Positions 1 through 8,249 of a stretch of 64,000 nucleotides of DNA are shown here, one piece after another (within the stretch, counting starts at the first letter, position 1; the number at the start of each line of letters is the position of its first letter). Source of the stretch: Rhizobium sp. TH2 (lineage in GTDB: Bacteria; Pseudomonadota; Alphaproteobacteria; Rhizobiales; Rhizobiaceae); contig NZ_CP062231.1 in assembly GCF_024707525.1 (NCBI RefSeq), forward strand, positions 3,100,001-3,164,000. Reading direction: 5' to 3'. Position numbers and translations under genes: made by a program. The notes under the pieces are model-generated. The model ran no database searches. It had not been told where the DNA came from and was given only the letters and a program-made list of their open reading frames with translations.

Positions 1-20
1 CCAGAAGCTGGTGTCGTCAA

Positions 21-710
21 CTACTCTGGCATCGGAGGCCCCCCGATAAGGCCCTTCCAATAGCTTTCCGCCCCCTGCAGGTGCGCGCTCATCAGCGCTT
101 GGGCAAGGTTGCCATCGCGCGCCACCAGGGCTTCATAGATGCGCAGGTGCTCCTCGTGCGAACGCCGGCTGCGGGCCAAGTCGCCGAAATAGATCGGCAG
201 CCTCTGCTCACCCATGACGTAATAGACGCTGCACACCCGGAAGAAAACGCTGTTCTTTGTGGCCCGCACGATCTCCAGATGGAAATCCCTGTCTTCGCGG
301 GCAAGCCCCTCGCCCTGGGCAAGCTTCGCTTCCGAGAGATCGAGGATTTCCCGCAGGCGTGCGTAATTCTCTTCCGTCGCGCGCGCGCAGGCAAGTTCGG
401 CGGCCTTGATCTCGTGGATCTTCCTTAGCTCCACCGTCTCATAGATCAGGATCGGATCGAGCGGCACACCGGCCTTCGCAAAAAGCGCCATCGCATCGAC
501 GCTCGCCTCTGTTGTCGTGAGATAAATGCCCGACTTGGCGCGCCGTTCGACGATGCGCATCGCTTCCAGGATGGCCAGCGCCTCGCGGATCAGGCCGCGG
601 CTGACATTGAAATGCTCCGCCAGCTCCCGCTCCGAAGGCGTGCGCCCGTTGCCGCTCGAATTCGAGAAAAGGTATGCGGCCAAATCCGAGAGGAGACTGT
701 TTTCTTTCAT
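21..710 (-). CDS. FadR-subfamily GntR transcriptional regulator (FCD domain)
   Basis: About 229 residues. An N-terminal GntR winged helix-turn-helix (residues about 1-70, with PSERELAEHFNVSRGLIREAL) is followed by an all-helical FCD ligand-binding domain. The FCD Asp/His metal-ligand pattern is visible (EDRDFH near 140, SHEEH near 190, SAHLQ near 210), so a metal-bound carboxylate or sugar-acid effector is likely. ATG at 710 was chosen; an in-frame GTG lies two codons upstream at 716, overlapping the stop of the enolase-superfamily gene. It is the last gene of a minus-strand run epimerase - enolase-superfamily enzyme - regulator, so it probably controls that sugar-acid operon, perhaps through the TGG...CCA sites at 2910-3095. 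The effector is unknown. Confidence 0.88.
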   Translation of the reverse strand: MKENSLLSDLAAYLFSNSSGNGRTPSERELAEHFNVSRGLIREALAILEAMRIVERRAKSGIYLTTTEASVDAMALFAKAGVPLDPILIYETVELRKIHEIKAAELACARATEENYARLREILDLSEAKLAQGEGLAREDRDFHLEIVRATKNSVFFRVCSVYYVMGEQRLPIYFGDLARSRRSHEEHLRIYEALVARDGNLAQALMSAHLQGAESYWKGLIGGPPMPE

Positions 711-712
711 CG

Positions 713-1882
713 TCACTGTCTTTGCGCGTGGGCCTCCAGAACGCGCTGGTTGATCGTAAAGCCCAGGCCAGGTTTGTCAGGAATCTCTATCATGCCATCC
801 TTCACCGATATGGTTTCCTCCACGAGCTCATGGATCATCGGGTTCGCGCCGAGCGAATATTCGATGACGAAGCTTGCCGGAGAAGCCGCGCACAGGTGCA
901 GGCCGGAAAAGAAACACGGTGCACCGGCCCAAAGATGTGGGGCGAAACGGAGATTGAAGGCGCTGGCGATCGTGCTGATGCGCATGGCTTCCGTAATGCC
1001 GCCGCAGAAGGCCGGATCGGGCTGGAATATATCCGCGGCTCGCAGCATGGCAAGGTCGCGGAAGGCGAAACGTGTCGCCTCGCTCTCGCCTGCGGCAATT
1101 GGCACATTGCCCGATGCGCGCACCTCGGCCATGCCCGGCTTGTCGTCGGCAATCACAGGCTCCTCGAACCAGGCGAGGTCGCAATCCTGGATCAGCTGAA
1201 TGAACCTCTTGGCTTCCGAGACGGTGTAGGTTCCGTGCGCATCGACCATGAGCTCGACGGATGGCCCGAGCGATTTCCGCGCCGCCTTGACACGTTCGGC
1301 CGAAACGAGAGGCGCGCCATCCATGGCACCCACCCGCATCTTGACGGATTTGAACCCACCGGCGGCGATATAGGACTGCAGCTGGTCGCCGATTTTCTCC
1401 GCACTTTCCCAGCCGCCCGAGGCATAGGCCGGCAGCCGGTCCGCCTTGCGTCCCCCGAGCAAGGTCCAGACCGGCACGCCGAGCGATTTTCCGAGGATGT
1501 CCCACAGCGCGATATCGACGGCGCTGATCGCGGCCACCGACAGCCCCCGCCGGGACAATTCGGGCATCGCATGCCCTGCCCTCGACGCCGATTCATGGCG
1601 GACGCCGTTATAGAGCATCTCCCAGATATCAGTGATATTCGTGGGGTCGAGCCCGATAAGCTTGGGCGCCACCTCATGATTAATCAGGTGCACGAGACCG
1701 GCATAGGTTCCGGCACTGCCGGCCGCATTCTTGCCCTCGCCCCAGCCAACGATGCCGTCGTCCGTCTCGATGCGCAAGATCGCCGCATCGAACGTCGTCA
1801 GCCGCCCGAAATCGCTGCGGTGCTGGCGACTTGCTTCGATGGGAATGCGAACCCACCAGGCTTGCACGGTCTTGATACGCAT
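713..1882 (-). CDS. Mandelate racemase / muconate-lactonizing family enzyme (enolase superfamily)
   Basis: 389 residues, normal for the family. An N-terminal capping domain (DGIVGWGEG) precedes a TIM barrel with the superfamily signature: a KMR motif on strand 2 (general base lysine), metal ligands Asp in MVDAHG, Glu in WFEEP and Glu in AAGE, and a C-terminal FAPHLW histidine. These enzymes abstract the proton alpha to a carboxylate, giving dehydration, racemisation or cycloisomerisation of sugar acids. The exact substrate cannot be read from sequence. Start ATG 1882 has an AAGGGGA ribosome site. It lies 58 bp downstream of the epimerase gene at 1941 and touches the regulator gene, which fits a sugar-acid catabolic operon. 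Confidence 0.88.
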   Translation of the reverse strand: MRIKTVQAWWVRIPIEASRQHRSDFGRLTTFDAAILRIETDDGIVGWGEGKNAAGSAGTYAGLVHLINHEVAPKLIGLDPTNITDIWEMLYNGVRHESASRAGHAMPELSRRGLSVAAISAVDIALWDILGKSLGVPVWTLLGGRKADRLPAYASGGWESAEKIGDQLQSYIAAGGFKSVKMRVGAMDGAPLVSAERVKAARKSLGPSVELMVDAHGTYTVSEAKRFIQLIQDCDLAWFEEPVIADDKPGMAEVRASGNVPIAAGESEATRFAFRDLAMLRAADIFQPDPAFCGGITEAMRISTIASAFNLRFAPHLWAGAPCFFSGLHLCAASPASFVIEYSLGANPMIHELVEETISVKDGMIEIPDKPGLGFTINQRVLEAHAQRQ

Positions 1883-1940
1883 TTCGGATCCCCTTCCCTC
1901 GCAGCATCCACGCCTGCGAGGGCTCGCTCTCAGGCGAAAT

Positions 1941-2828
1941 TCACTTGATCAGCGGAAGGATGGTCTCGGCGGTGATCCGCATCTGATCGTCGTAGAATTT
2001 CTCGGTCAGCAGGCTCGATCCATGATCCTGGATGAACTTGAGCTGTTCCGGCGGAATATCGACCGGATTGCGCTCGACCATGTCAGGGTATTTTGCCGCC
2101 GGCGTGCGATCAACCGGTGCCACGAACTCGTTGGTCACCGCACCGTCATAGCCGATCTCCTTGAGCGTGCCGATGATCTTCGTCCAGTCGAGATGCCCGA
2201 GACCCGCCGCGAACCGGTTGTTATCGGCAACATGGAAGTCGAACAGCCGCTTGCCGGCCCGCCGGATCGCGTCATACATGTTCTCCTCCTCGATATTAAG
2301 GTGGAAAGCATCGAGGCAGACACCGCAATCCGGATGCACGGCTTCGGCAAGCGCCAGCGCCTGGTCGCCGCGATTGAAGAAATAGGTCTCGAAGCGATTG
2401 AGCGGCTCGATAGCCACGCGCACGTTCTTCTTCTGGGCATGAGCGAAGCATTCCTTGGTCGCATCGACGACCCACTTCCACTCTTCCTCTTCGGTGCCGT
2501 CAGGCACGACCTTGCCGACGGTCGCCGGTACAAGCGTGATGATCTCGCCCTCGAGTTCGCTCACCATGGTGATCACGCTCTTCACGTAATCCACGGATCG
2601 GGCACGCTGGCCCTCGTCCTTGGCCGCCAGGTTGCGCTCGCCGAGCGTCAGCGTCACCGCACCCCAGCAGCGGATGCCATGTTCCTTGAGCAGAGCGCGG
2701 GTTTCCTTGACGTCATACTGCGTCGGCTCGCCCGAAATCTCGATGCTCTCATAGCCATATTTCTTGATGCGCTTCAGCGTCACCGCGAGCGGCTCCGCCC
2801 GCATCCAATTGTGCGTAGAAAGATGCAT
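1941..2828 (-). CDS. Sugar phosphate isomerase/epimerase (xylose-isomerase-like TIM barrel)
   Basis: 295 residues. Family features are the N-terminal MHLSTHNW strand, a metal-ligand Glu in AIEPLNRFE, CLDAFHLNIEE, and DFHVADNNR with a histidine ligand. This is the pattern of the IolE / D-tagatose-3-epimerase group, which isomerises ketoses or inososes with a divalent metal. ATG 2828 was chosen over an upstream in-frame codon because GGGAGGACTTC directly precedes it. It is the first gene of the minus-strand operon ending in the GntR regulator. A second, related epimerase is transcribed divergently from 3153 (shared NRFE, FHCNIEEAD and HISENDR motifs), suggesting two steps on related sugars or a duplicated function. 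Confidence 0.85.
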   Translation of the reverse strand: MHLSTHNWMRAEPLAVTLKRIKKYGYESIEISGEPTQYDVKETRALLKEHGIRCWGAVTLTLGERNLAAKDEGQRARSVDYVKSVITMVSELEGEIITLVPATVGKVVPDGTEEEEWKWVVDATKECFAHAQKKNVRVAIEPLNRFETYFFNRGDQALALAEAVHPDCGVCLDAFHLNIEEENMYDAIRRAGKRLFDFHVADNNRFAAGLGHLDWTKIIGTLKEIGYDGAVTNEFVAPVDRTPAAKYPDMVERNPVDIPPEQLKFIQDHGSSLLTEKFYDDQMRITAETILPLIK

Positions 2829-3152
2829 GAAGTCCTCCCAGACTGTAAATGCGTCGCGGGCCTTCCGGCGGCTCCGCGTCCTTGTCATCCAAGCCAAATC
2901 AGATCAATCTGGTTTGGCCACTTCATATTTTTTGAAGCTGTAACTCAATTCTTCACGCTCCGCAAGACCGAGCATAAATCGAAATTTATCCTTATGTTTC
3001 AGCTATTACGACGAAACCGTCAGTGAAATCGTTTACATCGGTACCAAACCGACTTGTCATCTGGCTTGACCAGATTTTTCAATTTGGTATGACCAGACTG
3101 GCGATATCGCGCAGTCGGCTGTCGCCACTATCCATGCGCCTGGGAGGGGACT
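2829..3152. other. Divergent intergenic region between two epimerase genes
   Basis: 324 bp without a coding frame. It holds the promoters of the minus operon (2828) and of the plus-strand epimerase (3153). It is richer in A+T than the flanking genes and contains the repeated TGG...CCA elements listed separately. Confidence 0.7.
2910..3095. promoter_or_regulatory. Three GntR/FadR-type operator-like inverted repeats
   Basis: Three 11-bp elements of the form TGGnnnnnCCA occur in the divergent promoter: TGGTTTGGCCA at 2910-2920, TGGCTTGACCA at 3062-3072 (inside a longer ATCTGG...CCAGAT palindrome, 3059-3075) and TGGTATGACCA at 3085-3095. The last matches the FadR-subfamily consensus TnGTnnnACnA exactly; the other two deviate by one base. 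The FadR-type regulator encoded at 21-710 is the natural candidate to bind them. The assignment is inference. Confidence 0.55.
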
Positions 3153-4004
3153 ATGAAGATCGGCATGTGCATGTTCTTGTGGACGACATCAGTCACCAAG
3201 AAACATGAGAAGCTGCTCGTCGACATCAAGCAGACCGGCTTTGACGGGGTGGAAATACCGATCTTCGAGGGAAATCCGGATGACTATCGCCGGCTCGGCG
3301 CACTCCTTGACAGGATCGGGCTGGAACGCACCGCCGTCTCGGCGATGGGCGATCCATCGATGAACCTGGTTTCGCCGGATGCCGCCACGCGTAAACGCGG
3401 CGTGGAATACATGAAATGGGCGATCGATTGCGCCGAGGCGCTCGGCGCCAGGACGCTGAGCGGCCCGCTTCACTCGACGCTGGGACAATTCTCCGGCAAC
3501 GGGCCGACTGCCGCCGAACTCAAGCGCTCCATTTCCTCACAGCGAGCGATCGGCGACCATGCCGGCAAGCATGGCATGACGATCGGGCTGGAGGCGCTCA
3601 ACCGTTTCGAATGCTACTTGGTCAACACGATGGCCGACCTCGCCGCCCATATCGACGCGATTGGGCATGCCAACATCAAGGCGATGTACGACACGTTCCA
3701 TTGCAATATCGAGGAAGCCGACCCGATCGCCGCCTACACCAGGTATCGCGACCGGATCGTGCACATCCATATTTCGGAAAACGATCGCGGCGTGCCGGGC
3801 CGGGGCAATATCCCCTGGGCCGAGACATTCAAGGCGATCCGCAAGAGCGGTTATGACGACTGGCTGACGATCGAGGCCTTCGGCCGCTCGCTCAAGGATC
3901 TGGCGGCGGCAACCAAGGTCTGGCGGGATTTCTCCGAGACGCCCGAAGAGGTCTATCGCGACGGCTTCAAGCATATCAAGAATGGCTGGAAGAAGGCGGC
4001 CTGA
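3153..4004 (+). CDS. Sugar phosphate isomerase/epimerase, D-tagatose/D-psicose 3-epimerase-like
   Basis: 283 residues, full length. The TIM-barrel metal site is visible as GLEALNRFE (Glu), YDTFHCNIEE (Asp/His), HIHISENDRG (His) and WLTIEAFG (Glu), the four-ligand arrangement of ketose 3-epimerases. Such enzymes epimerise ketoses at C3 using Mn or Co. The start ATG follows GGGAGGGGACT. It is transcribed divergently from the operon of the related enzyme at 1941-2828 and ends at a strong shared terminator before the convergent DJ-1 gene. Substrate unknown. Confidence 0.86.
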   Translation: MKIGMCMFLWTTSVTKKHEKLLVDIKQTGFDGVEIPIFEGNPDDYRRLGALLDRIGLERTAVSAMGDPSMNLVSPDAATRKRGVEYMKWAIDCAEALGARTLSGPLHSTLGQFSGNGPTAAELKRSISSQRAIGDHAGKHGMTIGLEALNRFECYLVNTMADLAAHIDAIGHANIKAMYDTFHCNIEEADPIAAYTRYRDRIVHIHISENDRGVPGRGNIPWAETFKAIRKSGYDDWLTIEAFGRSLKDLAAATKVWRDFSETPEEVYRDGFKHIKNGWKKAA

Positions 4005-4026
4005 GGGGCACTGTCGTCTTCGTAGG

Positions 4027-4063
4027 AAATCCGGCGCGATCAGATCGCGCCGGATTTCTGTTT
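4027..4063. terminator. Bidirectional rho-independent terminator
   Basis: A perfect 15-bp inverted repeat with a one-base centre (arms 4027-4041 and 4043-4057, AAATCCGGCGCG... / ...CGCGCCGGATTT) lies between convergent genes. T-rich sequence follows on the plus side (to 4063) and A residues flank the other side, so it can serve both strands. Confidence 0.85.
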
Positions 4064-4067
4064 CTGA

Positions 4068-4661
4068 TCAGGTGTGGCGGATCTCGGTGCCCAGCACCTT
4101 CAGGCACTCGCGAATAAAGGCCGCGAGCGCTGTCCAGCCCTTTGCCGAAACCATCGTGCCATCGACATAGGCATCGGTCGGCGAAAGATCGATATAGGTG
4201 CCGCCGGCGAGCGTGACTTCCGGCTCGCAGGCGCCAAGCGCGCCGACCTTCTTGCCGCGCACGACGCCATCGACCGCGATCAGGATCTGCACGCCGTGGC
4301 AGATGGTGAAGATCGGCTTCTTCTCCTCATGGAAGTGCCGGACCATCGCCTGCACGCGTTTGTCGGTACGGATATATTCCGGGCCACGGCCGCCGGCGCA
4401 ATAGACCGCGTCATAGCTGTCGAGCTTCTTCTCGGCATCCGAAAACGTCTTGTTGATGACGAAGTTATGGCCGAGTTTCTCGGTATAGGTCTGGTCGCCC
4501 TCGAAATCGTGCAGCGAGGTGCGCAGGATATCACCGGCCTTCTTGTCGGGGCAGACGACATGCACCTTGTGGCCGACGGCCTCCATGGCCTGCTGGAAGA
4601 CGAAGATCTCGTATTCCTCGGTGAAATCACCCGTGAGCATCAATATTTTCTTGCCTGGCAT
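4068..4661 (-). CDS. DJ-1/PfpI family protein
   Basis: 197 residues. The fold is recognisable from KKILMLTGDF at the N-terminus, AGGRGPEYIRTD in the middle and the nucleophile elbow FTICHGVQIL with its conserved cysteine. Family members include intracellular proteases, deglycases/hydratases and isocyanide hydratases, and sequence alone does not decide. ATG 4661 was preferred over upstream codons because GAGGAGACC sits just before it. The gene lies 42 bp after the GntR regulator on the same strand, so the two are probably co-transcribed. Confidence 0.85.
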   Translation of the reverse strand: MPGKKILMLTGDFTEEYEIFVFQQAMEAVGHKVHVVCPDKKAGDILRTSLHDFEGDQTYTEKLGHNFVINKTFSDAEKKLDSYDAVYCAGGRGPEYIRTDKRVQAMVRHFHEEKKPIFTICHGVQILIAVDGVVRGKKVGALGACEPEVTLAGGTYIDLSPTDAYVDGTMVSAKGWTALAAFIRECLKVLGTEIRHT

Positions 4662-4703
4662 ATGTGGTCTCCTCCTCATGCCTTCCTGTCTGAAATCAGC
4701 CAA

Positions 4704-5405
4704 CTAATCGAACGCCGGCAGCAACCGGTCGCGTGAATGCTCGATGTGATCGTGCATCGCCTTCTGCGCCGCGCTGACATCGCCCTTTTCGAAGGCCGCA
4801 AGAAGCGCCGCATGCTCGTCGAGCGCCTCCTCCGTCACGCGCGAATGGAACATCAGGCGGAAAATGTGGAAATGCGTGTGCTGGAACGAAACCGTCTCCC
4901 GGATCAGTTCGTTGCCGGCGAATTCCATGATCCTGTCGTGGAATATTGCGTCCTGGCGGGCGAAGGTCGAATAGCGGATACGCTCGTCCGTACCCTCCTT
5001 GCGCAACATCACGCCCGCAGCCTCGCGCAGCACCGCCAGCTTTTCATCATCCATGACGGCGGCAGCCTTTCCGGCGGCATCGGGCTCGAGCAGAAGACGC
5101 ATCTGATAGAGTTCGTCGAAGCGTCGCCGGGTGATCTGCGGCGCGGCGCTGTAACCGATGAGATGCTGCTTGACCACGAGGCCTTCGCCCTCGAGCCGGC
5201 CGAGCGCCTCGCGGATGGGGGTCTGCGAAACATTGAATTCGCGCACCAGGCCGTCAACCGTGATCCGCGAGCCCGGCGGAATCTTCAGCGACATCAGCTG
5301 ACCGAAAATCGCATCGTAGACGTCGCCCGACAGGCTGTTTGCCCGCTGGATCTGCGAACTGCCGGCCACTGTCTCCCGGGGCATCGACGAAATCGGATGC
5401 TGCAT
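4704..5405 (-). CDS. GntR family transcriptional regulator (FCD-type)
   Basis: About 233 residues. The winged helix is at residues about 20-90 (RITVDGLVREFNVSQTPIREALGRL), followed by a helical FCD domain (EPDAAGKAAAVMD; DAIFHDRIMEFAGN; EHAALLAAFE). ATG 5405 was chosen because AAGAGG lies 7 bases before it; in-frame upstream codons at 5423 and 5429 (TTG) lack such a site. It is divergent from the iron alcohol dehydrogenase at 5506, with a 21-bp palindrome between them, so it likely controls that dehydrogenase operon and itself. Confidence 0.87.
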   Translation of the reverse strand: MQHPISSMPRETVAGSSQIQRANSLSGDVYDAIFGQLMSLKIPPGSRITVDGLVREFNVSQTPIREALGRLEGEGLVVKQHLIGYSAAPQITRRRFDELYQMRLLLEPDAAGKAAAVMDDEKLAVLREAAGVMLRKEGTDERIRYSTFARQDAIFHDRIMEFAGNELIRETVSFQHTHFHIFRLMFHSRVTEEALDEHAALLAAFEKGDVSAAQKAMHDHIEHSRDRLLPAFD

Positions 5406-5456
5406 ATTTTTGCCTCTTGACATGATCAATAGCTAGCACGATGCTCCGACGAATGC

Positions 5457-5477
5457 AATCATATATCCTATACGATT
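5457..5477. promoter_or_regulatory. 21-bp inverted repeat, probable GntR operator
   Basis: The sequence reads AATC-A-TATA-TCC-TATA-C-GATT, an inverted repeat of AATCnTATA around a 3-bp centre. It lies midway between the divergent GntR gene (start 5405) and the alcohol dehydrogenase (start 5506). Position and symmetry are what is expected for an autoregulatory operator; binding is inferred. Confidence 0.5.
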
Positions 5478-5505
5478 TTATTTTGAACACCTGAAGGTAT
5501 CGCAA

Positions 5506-6732
5506 ATGACCCTGTTCGCTGCCCTGCGGCTGCCGCGTGAGATCCTGTTCGGCAAGGGACAGCGCCACGCTTTGCCAGTGGTCGCCAGAAAGCTGGGATC
5601 GCGTGCGCTGGTCTGCACGGACGAGCGGTTTGCGGCGACGGCGATCTTTGCCGAGATCATGGCATCGCTGCAGGCGGCGGACATCAATGTGCTGGTGCAC
5701 GACCGCGTTCTGCCGGATGTGCCGCGCGATACGGTCGCGGTCTGCGTCGAGGAAGCTTCGGCATTCCAGCCCGATATGGTCATCGGCATCGGCGGCGGCA
5801 GTTGCCTCGACATGGCCAAATGCGCGGCCCTGCTGATCACCCATGGCGGCAAGCTCCAGGATTACTACGGCGAGTTCAAAGTGCCCGGCCCGACCCTGCC
5901 CCTGATCGCGGTGCCAACGACCGCCGGCACCGGCTCGGAGGCGACCCCCGTCGCCGTGATATCCGACCCCGACCGAACCCTGAAAGTCGGCATCTCGAGC
6001 CCATACCTGATTGCAATGGCTGCAATCTGCGATCCGGAACTGACGATGACCTGCCCGCCCGGCTTGACCGCCATTGCCGGCGCCGATGCCCTGACACACG
6101 CGATCGAGGCATTCACGGCTGCCAGGCGTGGCTCCGACCACAGCCTTGCCCAGAACCACGTGTTCATCGGCAAGAGCAACCTCACCGACCATTTCGCGCT
6201 GCTCGCAATCAAACTGCTCGGTCGCAGCCTGGAAAAGGCATGCAAGGACGGCTCGGACGAAGATGCCCGCGCGGATGTCATGATGGGTGCGCTCGCCGCA
6301 GGTTGCGCATTCGGCACGGCGGGCACGGCGGCAGCCCACGCGATCCAGTATCCCGCAGGCGCGCTGACCCACACGCCGCACGGCCTCGGCGTTGCGACGA
6401 TGATGCCCTATGTGATGAACTACAATCGTTCCGTCTCGACCAATGAGATGGCCGAGATCGGCGTAGCACTTGGCCTCGATGCCGCCGGTCGCAGTACCGA
6501 CGAGATGGCCGAGGCCACGATCCGGGAAATCTCCCGCCTGTTCGCCGCGATCGGCATTACGCCGACGCTCGCCGCACTTGGCCTCGCCGCCGACAAGCTC
6601 GACTGGACCGCCGAACAGGCGATAGGCATCGAGCGGCTGATCAAGAACAACCCGCGTCCGTTCGACCTCACCGCCATGCGCCGCCTGATCCAGGCCGCCT
6701 ATGACGGCGATCTCACCGCCTCCGCCCAGTGA
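5506..6732 (+). CDS. Iron-containing alcohol dehydrogenase
   Basis: 408 residues, typical of the group III (Fe) NAD(P)-dependent dehydrogenases. It shows the nucleotide-binding IGIGGGSCLDMAK, the TTAGTGSEATP loop, and metal-site histidines in DALTHAIEAFTA (near residue 200) and HAIQYPAGALTHTPHG. These enzymes oxidise primary alcohols or hydroxy-acids, or reduce aldehydes and maleylacetate; the substrate is not evident. It heads an operon with an aldehyde dehydrogenase 18 bp downstream, a usual pair for alcohol to aldehyde to acid conversion. Regulation is probably by the divergent GntR protein. Confidence 0.9.
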   Translation: MTLFAALRLPREILFGKGQRHALPVVARKLGSRALVCTDERFAATAIFAEIMASLQAADINVLVHDRVLPDVPRDTVAVCVEEASAFQPDMVIGIGGGSCLDMAKCAALLITHGGKLQDYYGEFKVPGPTLPLIAVPTTAGTGSEATPVAVISDPDRTLKVGISSPYLIAMAAICDPELTMTCPPGLTAIAGADALTHAIEAFTAARRGSDHSLAQNHVFIGKSNLTDHFALLAIKLLGRSLEKACKDGSDEDARADVMMGALAAGCAFGTAGTAAAHAIQYPAGALTHTPHGLGVATMMPYVMNYNRSVSTNEMAEIGVALGLDAAGRSTDEMAEATIREISRLFAAIGITPTLAALGLAADKLDWTAEQAIGIERLIKNNPRPFDLTAMRRLIQAAYDGDLTASAQ

Positions 6733-6750
6733 CCCGATAGGAGCACGCCG

Positions 6751-8241
6751 ATGAACAAGATCCAGCAGAGCATTGATCCCGAGGAGGATGACGAGGTGAA
6801 CTTCCAGAGTTTTTCGCACGGCCTCCATATGGGCGGCAGATGGGTTCAGGCGAGCAATGGCCGCCAGATAGAGGTCGTCGATCCCTCGACCGAAGCGGTG
6901 ATCGCCGCAGTGCCGGATGCCACGCTGGAAGATGCTGCCGCCGCTGTGGAGGCTGCTGCCGCTGCCGCGCCGGGCTGGCGCGAAACCGCGCCGCGCAGGC
7001 GTTCGGAGATTCTGCGCCGTTGTTACGAACTGATGGTCGAACGCGCTGAGATGCTCGCTATGCTGATCTCGATGGAAAACGGCAAGGCGCTCCGCGACGC
7101 GCGTGGCGAAGTCGCCTACGCCGCCGAGTTCTTTCGCTGGAATGCCGAGGAAGCCGTGCGCATCACAGGCGAGTTCGGCATCGCGCCGTCGGGCACCAAT
7201 CGCATCGTCGTCGACTACCAGCCGATCGGCATCTGCTTGCTGATCACGCCATGGAATTTTCCCGCAGCGATGGCAACGCGCAAGATCGCACCGGCGCTTG
7301 CCGCCGGCTGCACGGTGATCCTGAAACCCGCGACGGAAACGCCTTTGACAGCCTACGCTCTGGCGGCGATCTATCAGGAGGCTGGCGTGCCGCCCGGCGT
7401 CGTCAACGTCTTTACCACCACCAGTCCGGGCCCGCTGACATCGGCCATGCTCGCCGACCCGCGCGTGCGAAAACTATCCTTCACTGGCTCGACCGGCGTC
7501 GGCCGCACGCTGCTTGCCGAGGCGGCCAGGCACGTGATCTCCTGCTCGATGGAGCTCGGCGGCAACGCGCCGCTGATCGTCTTCGACGACGCCGATCTCG
7601 ATGTCGCGCTCGACGGCGCCATGGTCGCCAAGATGCGCAATGCCGGCGAAGCCTGCACCGCCGCCAACCGCCTTTATGTCCAGTCGGGCATCCATGACGC
7701 ATTCGTCGAAGGCTTGACGAAACGCATGGCGGCCTTAGTCGTCGGATCAGGCACCGAAGCAGCAACCGAATGCGGACCGATGATTACACGCAAGGCTGTC
7801 GCCAAGATCGGCCGGCTGGTTGAAGACGCGACATCGCGCGGCGCCAAGGTTCTCTGCGGCGGGACGATCCCGGATGGCAGGGGCTTCTTCTATCCGCCGA
7901 CCGTGCTATCCGAGGTGCCCGATGATGTGGAAATGGCGCGTGAGGAGATCTTTGGGCCGGTCGCGCCGGTCTTCCGTTTTGAGAGCGAGGACGAAGTCAT
8001 CGCCCGCGCCAACGACACGGAATATGGCCTCGCCGCCTATATCTTCACCAGAGACCTCGCTCGCGGCATGCGCGTGGCGTCAAAAGTCGAAGCCGGCATG
8101 ATCGCCCTCAACCGCGGGCTTGTCTCTGATCCCGCAGCGCCCTTCGGCGGCGTCAAACAGAGCGGCCTCGGTCGCGAGGGCGGCCAGCATCACGGCATCG
8201 CCGAATTCATGGAGGCGAAATACATCGCCGCCAGTTTCTGA
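6751..8241 (+). CDS. NAD(P)-dependent aldehyde dehydrogenase (succinate-semialdehyde dehydrogenase-like)
   Basis: 496 residues. The family motifs are [32 protein letters not shown], catalytic Glu in SMELGGNAP (near 268), nucleophilic Cys in [10 protein letters not shown] (near 302) and [13 protein letters not shown]. Overall it resembles GabD-type semialdehyde dehydrogenases, but substrate class cannot be fixed. The start ATG at 6751 has GATAGGAG upstream. An acidic N-terminal extension (EEDDE) precedes the fold, and an in-frame ATG at 6829 would be an alternative. It sits between the alcohol dehydrogenase and the alpha/beta hydrolase in one operon. Confidence 0.9.
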   Translation: MNKIQQSIDPEEDDEVNFQSFSHGLHMGGRWVQASNGRQIEVVDPSTEAVIAAVPDATLEDAAAAVEAAAAAAPGWRETAPRRRSEILRRCYELMVERAEMLAMLISMENGKALRDARGEVAYAAEFFRWNAEEAVRITGEFGIAPSGTNRIVVDYQPIGICLLITPWNFPAAMATRKIAPALAAGCTVILKPATETPLTAYALAAIYQEAGVPPGVVNVFTTTSPGPLTSAMLADPRVRKLSFTGSTGVGRTLLAEAARHVISCSMELGGNAPLIVFDDADLDVALDGAMVAKMRNAGEACTAANRLYVQSGIHDAFVEGLTKRMAALVVGSGTEAATECGPMITRKAVAKIGRLVEDATSRGAKVLCGGTIPDGRGFFYPPTVLSEVPDDVEMAREEIFGPVAPVFRFESEDEVIARANDTEYGLAAYIFTRDLARGMRVASKVEAGMIALNRGLVSDPAAPFGGVKQSGLGREGGQHHGIAEFMEAKYIAASF

Positions 8242-8249
8242 GCGCCGCG

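Noticed and set aside
674..1948. Long plus-strand frame opposite the enolase-superfamily gene
   Set aside because: Antisense shadow of a clear family gene; its translation has no recognisable domain and is Arg/His/Gly-rich as expected from codon bias.
5254..6828. 524-codon minus-strand frame opposite the iron alcohol dehydrogenase
   Set aside because: Mirror of a well-conserved gene with intact motifs; no ribosome site and low-complexity composition.
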